This document shows positions 1-8,715 of a DNA stretch of 16,320 nucleotides, one piece after another. The notes under the pieces are model-generated. The model ran no database searches. It had not been told where the DNA came from and saw nothing but the letters and a program-made list of their open reading frames with translations. A program made the translations under genes and the position numbers. Source of the stretch: Verrucomicrobiota bacterium (GTDB lineage Bacteria > Verrucomicrobiota > Verrucomicrobiia > Chthoniobacterales > UBA10450); contig QHPN01000251.1 in assembly GCA_003219115.1 (NCBI GenBank), positions 1 through 16,320 of the forward strand, given 5' to 3'. Numbering within the stretch: the stretch's first letter is position 1; each line of letters begins with the position of its first letter.

Positions 1-323
1 ACTGTTCCTGAGCGATCCATAAAATGGTGGCGCGGTCCCGGTGGCGATGTGGTTTCGATGCTGATGGCGTCGGAGCGGGCATCGATGCGTATCGCGATCG
101 CGTTCAAACGCTCGGGGGAAAATGCCTTCTTCGTTGCGGAAATTGTCACTTCGCGACTGTCGCTCCCGAAAATTTCAACGATCCCGTCGATTGCGCGCAA
201 CGAAAACGTGCCCGACGGATCGAGCGGGAAACTTTTTTCCACGACATCCTCGAGCACCTCCCCAGCCGGGAGCGAACCGGTCACAAATGCGCCGATAAAT
301 GCGAATGCGAGAATTCTATTCAT
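1..323 (-). CDS. Secreted DUF4097-like protein, N-terminal part only
   Basis: The gene starts at the ATG at 323 and runs off the left edge after 107 complete codons. Residues 1-20 (MNRILAFAFIGAFVTGSLPA) form a signal peptide with a short basic N-region and a hydrophobic core, so the product is exported. The following segment has the pattern of the DUF4097 (beta-helical, adhesin-like) family: a 'FPLDPSGTFSLRAIDGIVEI' strand pair, then GSDSREVTISATK and an alternating IRIDARSDAISIET strand. These proteins are often found beside membrane or transport genes and their biochemical role is unknown. The start lies 18 nt downstream of the permease 5 stop, with a purine-rich AAAAAGAGAA upstream, so it is probably co-transcribed. 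It could be a periplasmic partner of the exporter, but that is inference. Family assignment is by eye from about 85 mature residues. Confidence 0.72.
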   Translation of the reverse strand, partial: MNRILAFAFIGAFVTGSLPAGEVLEDVVEKSFPLDPSGTFSLRAIDGIVEIFGSDSREVTISATKKAFSPERLNAIAIRIDARSDAISIETTSPPGPRHHFMDRSGT

Positions 324-341
324 AAACGTACGTTCTCTTTT

Positions 342-2762
342 TCATTCGGCCCGCAATGCCTGAACCGGATCAACCAGCGCAGCGCGTCTCGCCGGCACCA
401 GACAAGCGATGAAAGCAGTAAGCGCGAGGAGCACAGCGGCGCCGCCGAGCAGCGCTGGGTTGTGTGCAGAAACCTGATACAGCTGCGCGGCAATCAATCG
501 ACCAAGGGCAAACGTCGCGATGATGCCAATCGCCAGTCCGGATAAAACCGGTTTCATTCCCTGATGCAAAATGAGACGCAGCACATCGTGCGTTTGCGCG
601 CCGAGGGCCATGCGGACACCAATTTCGCCGGTGCGTTGCGCGACTGTGTAAGCAACCGCGCCGTAAATCCCGATGCTCGCGAGCAGGAGCGCGACTCCCG
701 CGAAAATCCCGAGCAGCCACATCATCAGCCGTGTCTGGCCAACCGCCTGCGCCACGATCGTTGTCATTGATTGCGGCAGAGCAATGGCTAATCCCGGATT
801 GACGGTAGCGAGGGCTGATTGCACGGATTTCGTCACCGCATCGACCCTCAGATGGCTGCGCACCGCGATGCTTAGAAACGAAAAATTCTCCTGTCCCCAG
901 GGACGATACAATTCCACATCATCCGAGTCGGTGACCTTGCGCGAGCGCACGTTGCCGACGACGCCGACAACCTCCGCTGGCGTGCTGGCGCTGCTAACGA
1001 GAAGTATTTTGCCAATTGGATTATCGTTACCGAAAACCTTTTTCGCTCCTGCCTGGCTGATGAGCAGCACGTTTTGATGATCGGACCTGTCGCGTTCATC
1101 GAAATTGCGCCCCGCCAGGATTGGAATGCCCCAGGTCTTGAAGTAATCCGGGGCAATATTGTGGAACGCTGCGGCGGCGCGCTTGTCGATCGGTAAAATC
1201 TCGCCGTCGGGCCGCGTATACAGAGCGTTACTACCTGCGCCAGGAAACAACGGAATATCTGCGCTCAGGGTCGCGCTTTCGATACCAGGAACCGCGCGCA
1301 ACGCCGCCAGCGTCTGGTTTGCGAATCGATCGCGCGCGCCGAGATCGGGATACTGCGTTTCGGGCAAGGTCACAAAACCGATCCAGATATTTTGGTATCG
1401 ATAGCCAACGTCTTGCAGGCTCAGACGCATAAAACTGGTGATGAGCAAGGCCGCGCCCGCCAGCAAGGTGACAGAAAGCGCGACCTGCGCGCCAATCAAA
1501 ATCTTGCGGAAGCGTAGTTGTTGGAGGCTACTGCTCGTTCCGCGCCCACCCTCTTTCAATCCATCAACCAAATCTGCATGCGAACTTTGCAGCGCGGGAT
1601 AAATGCCCATGGCAAGACCGGTCAAGATTGACATTGCGATGGTGAAAGCGAGCACCGGTAGCGACAGCTCGATGCGCGTAGCGGGATCGAATGGCAAAAA
1701 ATTCGCTGCCATTTGGGGGACGAATGGCACGAGCTGCCAGGCCAGAAATGCGCCGGCTATTCCGGCAAGCACGCTGACGAGCAGACTTTCGAAAATAAAC
1801 AGCCGGACCACTCTGCTGCGCGATGCCCCAAGCGCCATCCGCAACGCAATTTCACGCCGGCGTCCGCTGAACCTAACGAGAAGTAGATTTGCGACATTGC
1901 TGCACGCGATCAACAGGACAAACGCGACCGCCGCCAGCAAAGTAGCGAATGCCGGCCGCAAATTTCCGGTCACATCGTTGGGCAGAGTCTTAAGTGTCAT
2001 CACCGATGCGCTGTCGATCTTGCCCGGATAACGCGCACGGTAACTTTGCTCCAGCGGCGGCATCGCCGCCTGCGCCTGTTCTACGGTTATTCCCGGCTTT
2101 AGCCGGCCGATCACCCGTAGAAAACCGCTGCCGCGCATCATGCGCTCATAAGAAATTCCCGGAAGGGTATACGGTTTCGTAGTCCAGATTTCTGCGTTGG
2201 GGCCGACCCATGAAAACGGCAGATTCGGCAGGACTCCGACAATGGTGTGCGACACGCCATCCAGCGCGATGCTGCGCCCGATCACGTTTGGATCGCCAGC
2301 CAGGCGCTTTCGCCAGAAATTTTCCGTCACCATCGCCACATCGGCGCTTTCTTCTTCCTCCGGCAAAAAGTTGCGACCACGGATCGGACGCACTCCGAGC
2401 ACATCGAAGTAATTCGGTGTGACCCTGCCGCCGAAGATTTGCATCGCATCGCCCAGGCCGGTGAGGGTGAAGGCGAACGGATTTTCAGCGCCGAACCCAT
2501 CAAAAATCGCCTGGCTCTCCCGATAATGTTGAAAACGCGGCGCGGAAACCGCGAGTTCGAGAAGCTTTCGCTCCCTGGCGTTGGAATACATGCGAACCAC
2601 ACGCGCCGGTTCTTGGAATGGCAAACCGCGCAGAAACAGATCATTGATTAAGCTGAAGATTGCTGTGTTCAGCCCGACGCCGAGGGCGAGCGTAGCGATT
2701 GCGATGAAGCTGAAGCCCGGCGACTTCAGCAGCATGCGGAGGGCATAGCGAAGATCATTCAT
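342..2762 (-). CDS. Permease 5: ADOP-type FtsX/MacB-like ABC permease
   Basis: Inner-membrane permease of a MacB-like exporter, 806 residues. It has a short cytoplasmic start, TM1 at about 17-38, a MacB periplasmic core domain (about 45-265), then TM2-4 (about 272-292, 322-345, 366-390). The unit repeats with TM5 (423-444), a second periplasmic domain (450-675) and TM6-8 (682-705, 735-757, 769-790). The FtsX signature next to the membrane appears twice, as [12 protein letters not shown] (about 303-314) and [12 protein letters not shown] (712-723), and the protein ends in the family motif PARRA...DPVQALRAE. The length and eight TMs match the ADOP architecture. It is a close paralogue of permease 3 (77 of 94 residues identical over 87-180). 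Its ATG sits inside ATGAATGA, overlapping the end of remnant 2 by 8 nt, with no Shine-Dalgarno visible, which points to translational coupling. It has no ATPase domain and must use one encoded elsewhere. Confidence 0.93.
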   Translation of the reverse strand: MNDLRYALRMLLKSPGFSFIAIATLALGVGLNTAIFSLINDLFLRGLPFQEPARVVRMYSNARERKLLELAVSAPRFQHYRESQAIFDGFGAENPFAFTLTGLGDAMQIFGGRVTPNYFDVLGVRPIRGRNFLPEEEESADVAMVTENFWRKRLAGDPNVIGRSIALDGVSHTIVGVLPNLPFSWVGPNAEIWTTKPYTLPGISYERMMRGSGFLRVIGRLKPGITVEQAQAAMPPLEQSYRARYPGKIDSASVMTLKTLPNDVTGNLRPAFATLLAAVAFVLLIACSNVANLLLVRFSGRRREIALRMALGASRSRVVRLFIFESLLVSVLAGIAGAFLAWQLVPFVPQMAANFLPFDPATRIELSLPVLAFTIAMSILTGLAMGIYPALQSSHADLVDGLKEGGRGTSSSLQQLRFRKILIGAQVALSVTLLAGAALLITSFMRLSLQDVGYRYQNIWIGFVTLPETQYPDLGARDRFANQTLAALRAVPGIESATLSADIPLFPGAGSNALYTRPDGEILPIDKRAAAAFHNIAPDYFKTWGIPILAGRNFDERDRSDHQNVLLISQAGAKKVFGNDNPIGKILLVSSASTPAEVVGVVGNVRSRKVTDSDDVELYRPWGQENFSFLSIAVRSHLRVDAVTKSVQSALATVNPGLAIALPQSMTTIVAQAVGQTRLMMWLLGIFAGVALLLASIGIYGAVAYTVAQRTGEIGVRMALGAQTHDVLRLILHQGMKPVLSGLAIGIIATFALGRLIAAQLYQVSAHNPALLGGAAVLLALTAFIACLVPARRAALVDPVQALRAE

Positions 2763-3070
2763 AACGCAACGCCACTATCGGGTCGACATTGATGGCGCGA
2801 CGAGCTGGCAGACAACTTGCAGGCAATGCCGCGACGCTGAGAACACATAAGACCAGCGGGTAAATGGAAAAATCATGTGCACTCACTCCGTAAAGCAGAC
2901 TCGCCATTAACCGGGTGAGGGCCAATGCTGCGAACAGGCCGATGGCCAAACCGATCGCAACGACGCTGAAGATCGCGCTGTTCGCGCCGATGCCGAGAGC
3001 AACGGCGATGAGGGCGAACCCGGGTGTTTTCGCCAACATCCGCAAGGTGAATCTGAAATTCAGCGACCAT
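2755..3070 (-). pseudogene. Remnant 2: permease collapsed to its two ends
   Basis: The frame reads TLRMLAKTPGF, then ALGIGANSAIFSVV, which is the N-terminal signature of these permeases. It then passes directly into AIGLAIGLFAALALTRLM and the C-terminal PARRAINVDPIVALRYE. Both periplasmic domains and TM2-6 are missing, so about 700 codons were lost with the frame kept; the junction is near 2958. Within TM1, about three further residues (the 'xTL' of IAxxTLALG) are absent. The original ATG is probably at 3070 (leader TAACGAGAACTATGG), but it is out of frame by one base: removing one G at 3067-3068 restores MSLNFRFTLRMLAKTPGF. As it stands, only TTG (3045) or an internal ATG (3039) could start the frame. 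The stop overlaps the start of permease 5 by 8 nt. It cannot be a working permease. It may still act in coupling translation, or encode a two-TM miniprotein of about 96 residues. Confidence 0.85.
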
Positions 3071-3089
3071 AGTTCTCGTTAAGACCCGA

Positions 3090-5546
3090 TCATTCCGCTC
3101 GAAGTGCAATTACCGGATCGACCCGGCTGGCGCGGCGCGCGGGTAACCAGCACGCAATTCCGGCAGCAAGACAAAGCGCTACCGCTCCGAAGAACCACGC
3201 CAACATGTTGGGCGTCGGCAGGCCCGACCATTGGCTCCGAACCAGACGAATGATGCCCCACGTACCGAATCCACCAACCATGAAACCAAGGCCGAGCAAA
3301 CTCGCACCCTGCCGGGAAACGAGTTGAATCAGTTGAGCTGCGGTCGCCCCAAGCGCGCTGCGGATCCCAAATTCGCGTTCACGTCGTGCCACCTGCAACG
3401 AAAGCAGGCCATACAAACCGACAGCAGCGAGGATTAACCCAAGAATGCCGAACAGAGATACCAGCACCAGAATAAAGCGTTCAGTCGTTCGCGAGTCGGC
3501 GGAAGCTTGATCGAGAGAAATGATCTGATAGGCAGCGAGCCGGGAATCGGCGCGAGCCAAAGCATCGCGAATGGCCGCTTCCGTCACCGCATTATTGTTG
3601 GTCTGCAAAATAAACGTCATTTCGTCCACCAGATTAGAGGCAATCGCCAGCATCTGCGTTAGCGGACGTGCGATCATGCCGACGACTTCGCCATCGCGCG
3701 GATCCGCGATTGCTTTCATGTCGCCGACAATACCGACGACAGTGAACCAGGGCCGCGGACCATCGAGCCGTCCCCATTTTACCCGCTTACCGATCGGGTT
3801 CTGCCCCGGCCAAAAACGTTGAGCGCAGGCTTTGCTGACAATGCATGTGTCACTGTCGGCAAAATCGCGTCCCTGAAGTAATGGGTGCCCCACCGTTTTA
3901 AAATAACCGGGTGGTATCGTGCGCAGATAAGCGAGATGAAAACCACGCGGCTCAGGCGGAGGCGCACCCTCGGGATTGCAACTGATCAGGTTGCGCGGCG
4001 AAGTCATCGGCGAAGGCTCGCTCGCGGTGGCCGCGAGTACGCCGGGAATCGAGCGCAATTCCGCGAGGACGCGTTCGATTCCCTGTTGTCGCGCGGTGAC
4101 ATTAGGGAACAGCCGTTCTGAAAAGGTCGTGTAAAACATGAGACGGTGTTCGGTCTCAAAACCCCACGACTCGTTAACCAGCTTTCGAAAATATTGCGCC
4201 GCGGTCAGGCTCGCCATTAGAAGAGCGCAAGCCACGGCCAGCTCCACGATCACGAAAGATCCGAGCAATCGACGAGTGCTTCGATCGAGCGTTGCGCTAC
4301 GCGAACCGACATTCATTGCGCCGCGAAGATCGATGCGTGATGCGTGTATGGCCGGGAGAAAACCAAAGCCGAGCCCGACCAAAAACATCACCGCCGTGGC
4401 AAATCCGAACAGCGGCCAATCGAGCCGAACCGCGTAATCAAATTCGCGCATCGCGCTACCGGTGGCATCGGCACCTTCCGGACTCATCGCCACCAGCGCG
4501 GGCGTGATCCACGACGCCAGAAAAAGGCCACACAACGTTCCCAGCATCGCCAGGACCAGACCCTGCATCAGTTGTTGACGCACCAGTCGTCGCCAACTCG
4601 CGCCCAGCGCGCGACGCAACGAAAATTCGCCTTCATGTTCGATTACACGGGTAAGAAGTAAGCCGGCGAAATTCGCTGCCGCGATGAGCAGAACGCACAA
4701 TGCCGCGATCACAATAACAAGAATTTTCGGACGCAAATCCATGACAAAACTCTCGCGCAGGGGCGGCATATAAGCCGCGCGGGCGTTGTTCGGATCCGGA
4801 CGCGCCTGATTGATCGTGGCGCACATTCGACGAACTGCTTCCCCGGCTTGCGCGATTGTTAATCCTTTTCGCAAATGCCCGACACCGTAAAGGTAGTGAT
4901 TAGTCCCTTGCGTTGGCGAATTCGCTGGCAGCGCGAGCGGCAACCATAGATTTGCCCGATAGGGATGGCGAAACATTTTGGGCATAACCCCGATAATGGT
5001 GTGAAGATTGCCGTCGATTGAGATGGTGGTGCCAAGAACGTCCGCGCGCCCGTTCAATTGCTGCCGCCAGAAATCGTCGCTTATAATTACGACCTTTGGC
5101 CCGCCCTCGATGTCTTCCCCTTCGGTGAAAGCGCGACCGAGGGCCGGAGGCAATCCGACGACGGAGAAAAAGTTTGCGCTGATGCGCGCGGCGGCAACGC
5201 TGCGCGCTGGGTTATTGCTGATTGCACCAACGGTCACGTTCGTTCCCGCGGCTGAGGCGACGCCTTCAAAAATATTACCACCAAATTCGCGCCATTGTCG
5301 GAAAGTCTGTTCGCTGAGATTGAGAGTGCTGCCCCGCGAGCCGTTATCATCAACGGCCTCGTAAAGACGTACCAGACGGCTCGCATTTGCAAACGGCAGC
5401 GGGCGCAGGAGCGTGCCTTCGACGACTGAAAAGATCGCAGTATTAGCTCCGATCCCGAGCGCCAGCGTTACGATCGCCACCAAACTAAAGGCGGGCGATT
5501 TGATCAGCATCCGCGCTGCGTATTTGAAGTCACCCCACATAAGCAT
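3090..5546 (-). CDS. Permease 4: ADOP-type FtsX/MacB-like ABC permease
   Basis: 818 residues with the duplicated FtsX plan. TM1 falls in [19 protein letters not shown] (about 20-40), followed by periplasmic domain 1, a TM2-4 block, a TM5 around 435-455, periplasmic domain 2, and TM6-8 ending in LPARRASRVDPVIALRAE. The membrane-proximal motif occurs as GEFSLRRALGAS and again as REFGIRSALGAT (about 725-735). It is the most divergent of the five and lacks the LFLRGLPF and TLTGLGD features shared by permeases 3 and 5. Two in-frame ATGs (5546 and 5540) are possible; neither has a strong Shine-Dalgarno. An 87-nt gap separates it from permease 3. In that gap an out-of-frame 23-codon reading frame starting at 5601 overlaps the permease start and could couple translation. 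The reading frame is otherwise intact, with no missing segments. Confidence 0.92.
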   Translation of the reverse strand: MLMWGDFKYAARMLIKSPAFSLVAIVTLALGIGANTAIFSVVEGTLLRPLPFANASRLVRLYEAVDDNGSRGSTLNLSEQTFRQWREFGGNIFEGVASAAGTNVTVGAISNNPARSVAAARISANFFSVVGLPPALGRAFTEGEDIEGGPKVVIISDDFWRQQLNGRADVLGTTISIDGNLHTIIGVMPKMFRHPYRANLWLPLALPANSPTQGTNHYLYGVGHLRKGLTIAQAGEAVRRMCATINQARPDPNNARAAYMPPLRESFVMDLRPKILVIVIAALCVLLIAAANFAGLLLTRVIEHEGEFSLRRALGASWRRLVRQQLMQGLVLAMLGTLCGLFLASWITPALVAMSPEGADATGSAMREFDYAVRLDWPLFGFATAVMFLVGLGFGFLPAIHASRIDLRGAMNVGSRSATLDRSTRRLLGSFVIVELAVACALLMASLTAAQYFRKLVNESWGFETEHRLMFYTTFSERLFPNVTARQQGIERVLAELRSIPGVLAATASEPSPMTSPRNLISCNPEGAPPPEPRGFHLAYLRTIPPGYFKTVGHPLLQGRDFADSDTCIVSKACAQRFWPGQNPIGKRVKWGRLDGPRPWFTVVGIVGDMKAIADPRDGEVVGMIARPLTQMLAIASNLVDEMTFILQTNNNAVTEAAIRDALARADSRLAAYQIISLDQASADSRTTERFILVLVSLFGILGLILAAVGLYGLLSLQVARREREFGIRSALGATAAQLIQLVSRQGASLLGLGFMVGGFGTWGIIRLVRSQWSGLPTPNMLAWFFGAVALCLAAGIACWLPARRASRVDPVIALRAE

Positions 5547-5633
5547 CCGTCATCCCGAAAATAGGTAGGGACGACTGACCGCAATCGCCCGCTCGAAACA
5601 TAATTCTCGTTAGTTTGTTTGCCGATTGCGATT

Positions 5634-8051
5634 TCATTCGGCACGCAGTGCTTGCATTGGATTGACCAGGGTGGCGCGACGCGCCGGGAAGAGGCAGGCT
5701 ATAAGCGCGACCACTGCGAGCAAAATAGCGGTCGTAGCGAGGAGCACTGGGTTGTGCGGTGAAACCTGATAAAGCTGCGTGCCCAACAGTCGGCCCAGCG
5801 CAAATGCGGACCCCAAGCCCACCACTAATCCAATCGCTACTGGCGTCATCCCCTGCCTCACAATCATTCGCAAAACGTCGTTGGCCTGCGCGCCCAGCGC
5901 CATGCGCACCGCGATCTCGCCGGTGCGTTGTGCAACCGTGTAACCGACTGCGCCGTAAATGCCGACTGTTGCCAGCAACAATGCGGTTCCGGCGAAAATC
6001 CCAAGCAACCATGTCATCAAGCGCGCCTGGCCGAGCGCCTGCGCGACGATCGCGTCCATCGTTTGCGGCGTCGCGATGGCCAATCCGGGATTTACTTTCG
6101 CAAGCGCCGACTGCACCAGCCTGGTGACCGGATCTACTTTTAGATTGCTGCGGACCGTGATGTTAACGAATGGAAAATTATGTTGCGCCCAGGGCCGATA
6201 AATTTCCATGCCGGGCGCTTCGGCCACTCGCACTGAGCGCACGTCGCCTACGATTCCGATAATTTCCCAAGGCAGACCGGCGAGGAGCAAGCTCTTTCCG
6301 ATTGGATTCTCACCCGGATAAATTTCTTTCGCCCCGGCCTGACTGATCAGACAAACCTTCTGTCCGTCGGCGCTGTCATGCTCATTGAACTCACGGCCAG
6401 CCAGCAGCGGCACTCCCCATGTCTTGAAATATCCAGGAGCAACGTCGTGACCGGGCGCGATCGCCCGCTTCTCGACCGGCGGAACATCCCGATCGCCCCG
6501 CGCATAAAGATAACGGCTGAAGCCGACCAAAGGAATATCGCCGCTAATTGTCGCGCTCTCGAGCCCCGAAACACGGCGCAACTCATGAAGCGCTTGTTCA
6601 ACAAAACGTTGGCGCGCCGAAGGGTCGGGATACTGCGAGGTCGGCAATGTGACCGCACCCGTCCAAAGATTCTGGGAACGGAAGCCGATGTTCTGTTGAC
6701 TCAGGCGGATGAAACTCGCGATGAGCAGCGCTGCACCGGCCAGCAGCGTGACCGAGAGCGCAACTTGCGCGCCGACGAGAATTTTGCGGAAATGTTGTTG
6801 CCGCAGGCTGCCCTTCGTACCGCGGCCCCCTTCTTTCAAGCCGTCAACCAAATCGGCGTGTGAACCCTGAAGCGCCGGATAAATTCCGATCAGCAAGCCG
6901 GTCAGGATCGACAATCCGATCGTGAAGACGAGAACTGGAATCGACAAGCTGGTTGCGTCGTTCGCTTCCAAGGGCAGAAAATTGGAGGCCATTCGCGGAA
7001 CCAGCGGCACGAAATGCCACGTGACGAAAGCGCCGACCGCGCCCGCGATCACACTCACCAGTAAACTTTCGAAAACGAACAAGCGCGCGATGCTGGTGCG
7101 TGAAGCGCCGAGCGCCATTCGCAACGCAATCTCGCGCCGGCGTCCGCTGAAGCGAACCAGCAACAGATTGGCGACGTTGCTGCAGGCGATCAACAGGACA
7201 AAACTGACGGCAGCAAACAGCGTCACAAAACCGGCCCGGAAATTTCGTGTCACATCCTCCGGCAACGTCCTGAGCATTGTCGTCAGCGTGCTGTCGATGT
7301 TGTTCGGATGTTGGGCACGATAACTTTGTTCCAACGAGGGCAATGCGGCCCGCGCTTGTTGAATCGTTATCCCCGGTTTCACTCGTCCGACAACCCGCAG
7401 AAAGAAGGAGCCGCGCATTATTTGTGCATAACTGAAGCCGGGAATCTGAAAGGGTTTCGTCGTCCAAACTTCGGCCGTCGGACTAGCGCCAAACCAGGCC
7501 GCCGGCATATTCGGCAGAACGCCGACGATCGTGTGCGGCGTTCCATCGAGGATGATACTTCGCCCAATCACATTCGGGTCGCCTCCGAGGCGTTTCTGCC
7601 AGAAATTTTTTGTTACCAAAGCGACGTCGACGGTTTCCTCTTCTGCCGGCAGAAAATTGCGGCCGAGAATCGGGCGGACGCCCAGCACATCGAAGTAATT
7701 AGAGGTCAATCGGCCGCCAAAAATTTGGACAGGATCACCAAGTCCGGTCAGGGTGAAGGCGAAGGAATTCTCCGCGGCGAAACCGTCAAAAATCGTCTGA
7801 CCGTCGCGATAAAGTTGGTAACGCGGGGCCGAGATTGCGACGTCCACCAGATCGCGCGCCTTGTCGCTGTTGTAGAGGTGAACAATGCGCGACGGTTCCT
7901 TGAACGGCAGCCCGCGCAGAAAGAGATCATGAATCAAACTAAAGATGGCGGTGTTCGCGCCGATGCCCAAGGCAAGGGTTAGAATCGCGATGCTGGCGAA
8001 TGCCGGAGCTTTTACCAGCATTCGGAAAGCGTGTTTTAGATCAGCCCTCAT
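5634..8051 (-). CDS. Permease 3: ADOP-type FtsX/MacB-like ABC permease
   Basis: 805 residues with the duplicated architecture: TM1 about 18-40, periplasmic domain 1 to about 265, TM2-4 (about 273-297, 323-346, 368-391), TM5 about 423-445, periplasmic domain 2, and TM6-8 ending [17 protein letters not shown]. The usual DP of the last motif is NP here. FtsX signatures are [12 protein letters not shown] in the first half and [12 protein letters not shown] (about 711-722) in the second. Its start overlaps the ATPase 2 stop in the ATGA arrangement (8048-8051), so the two are translationally coupled, and this permease is the best candidate partner of that ATPase. It is the closest relative of permease 5, sharing [33 protein letters not shown] and KEGGRGT blocks, which indicates a duplication inside the cluster. 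Confidence 0.93.
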   Translation of the reverse strand: MRADLKHAFRMLVKAPAFASIAILTLALGIGANTAIFSLIHDLFLRGLPFKEPSRIVHLYNSDKARDLVDVAISAPRYQLYRDGQTIFDGFAAENSFAFTLTGLGDPVQIFGGRLTSNYFDVLGVRPILGRNFLPAEEETVDVALVTKNFWQKRLGGDPNVIGRSIILDGTPHTIVGVLPNMPAAWFGASPTAEVWTTKPFQIPGFSYAQIMRGSFFLRVVGRVKPGITIQQARAALPSLEQSYRAQHPNNIDSTLTTMLRTLPEDVTRNFRAGFVTLFAAVSFVLLIACSNVANLLLVRFSGRRREIALRMALGASRTSIARLFVFESLLVSVIAGAVGAFVTWHFVPLVPRMASNFLPLEANDATSLSIPVLVFTIGLSILTGLLIGIYPALQGSHADLVDGLKEGGRGTKGSLRQQHFRKILVGAQVALSVTLLAGAALLIASFIRLSQQNIGFRSQNLWTGAVTLPTSQYPDPSARQRFVEQALHELRRVSGLESATISGDIPLVGFSRYLYARGDRDVPPVEKRAIAPGHDVAPGYFKTWGVPLLAGREFNEHDSADGQKVCLISQAGAKEIYPGENPIGKSLLLAGLPWEIIGIVGDVRSVRVAEAPGMEIYRPWAQHNFPFVNITVRSNLKVDPVTRLVQSALAKVNPGLAIATPQTMDAIVAQALGQARLMTWLLGIFAGTALLLATVGIYGAVGYTVAQRTGEIAVRMALGAQANDVLRMIVRQGMTPVAIGLVVGLGSAFALGRLLGTQLYQVSPHNPVLLATTAILLAVVALIACLFPARRATLVNPMQALRAE

Positions 8052-8710
8052 ACAATCCAGCCGTCGCGCAGCTGCACGATCCGTTTTCCGTAGGACGCGT
8101 TCTTTTCCGAATGCGTCACCTGCACAATCGTCATCCCTTCTTCATTGAGCTTGCGAAATAGCTTCATGATTTCTTCGCCCTGGCTGGAGTGCAGATTTCC
8201 CGTCGGCTCATCTGCAAGGAGAAGTTTGGGCTGAGCGATGATGGCGCGGGCTACGCCAACCAGTTGTTGCTGCCCGCCGGAAAGTTGCCGTGGATACAAA
8301 TCTTTTTTGCCGACGATTTGAAACCGATCGAGTGCGTCGCCCACCAACGCGGTGCGTTCGCTCTTACTATAATGTCGATACGAGAGCGGAATATCGAGGT
8401 TCTCGTAAACGGTTAGGTCGTCGAGCAGGTGATACTGTTGGAAGACGAAGCCGATTTTTTCGTTTCGCAAGCTGGCGCGCTCTTTCGCCTTGAGATGATG
8501 CGTCGCCGTCTCGTCAAAGAAATATTCGCCCGTCCATCCGTGGTCGTGCATCCCGAGGATGTGCAGGAGAGTCGATTTGCCGGCGCCGGAGGGGCCCATT
8601 ACGGAAACAAAATCTCCTTGGGAGATGTCGAGGTCGATGTCGCGCAAGACATAAAATAATTGCCCGCGTCCGAGTGGATAAGAGCGTTCGACGTTATGCA
8701 GACGAATCAT
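8048..8710 (-). CDS. ATPase 2: MacB/LolD-type ABC ATPase with altered D-loop
   Basis: A 220-residue nucleotide-binding subunit predicted to drive the FtsX-type permeases from the cytoplasmic face. Visible motifs are Walker [10 protein letters not shown] (39-47), Q-loop FQQYHLL (Q91), signature LSGGQQQ (143-149), Walker B LLLADEPT (163-170, Glu168) and the H-loop VTH (His200). Two positions depart from the usual family sequence. The residue after LSGGQQQ is Leu150 (CTG), where Arg is nearly always found, and the VAVARA that follows reads VGVARA. The D-loop Asp of TGNLDS is His174 (CAC). The catalytic Glu and His remain, so hydrolysis may be weakened or uneven rather than lost. The gene starts 5 nt after the permease 2 stop and overlaps permease 3 by 4 nt, so it sits between two permeases. 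No clear Shine-Dalgarno precedes the ATG. Confidence 0.95.
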   Translation of the reverse strand: MIRLHNVERSYPLGRGQLFYVLRDIDLDISQGDFVSVMGPSGAGKSTLLHILGMHDHGWTGEYFFDETATHHLKAKERASLRNEKIGFVFQQYHLLDDLTVYENLDIPLSYRHYSKSERTALVGDALDRFQIVGKKDLYPRQLSGGQQQLVGVARAIIAQPKLLLADEPTGNLHSSQGEEIMKLFRKLNEEGMTIVQVTHSEKNASYGKRIVQLRDGWIV

Positions 8711-8715
8711 ATTGA

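Noticed and set aside
24..545. Plus-strand frame of 173 codons across the left end
   Set aside because: It crosses the DUF4097-like gene, the 18-nt gap and the end of permease 5, and its composition is non-protein-like. The minus strand gives a signal peptide and a recognisable fold.
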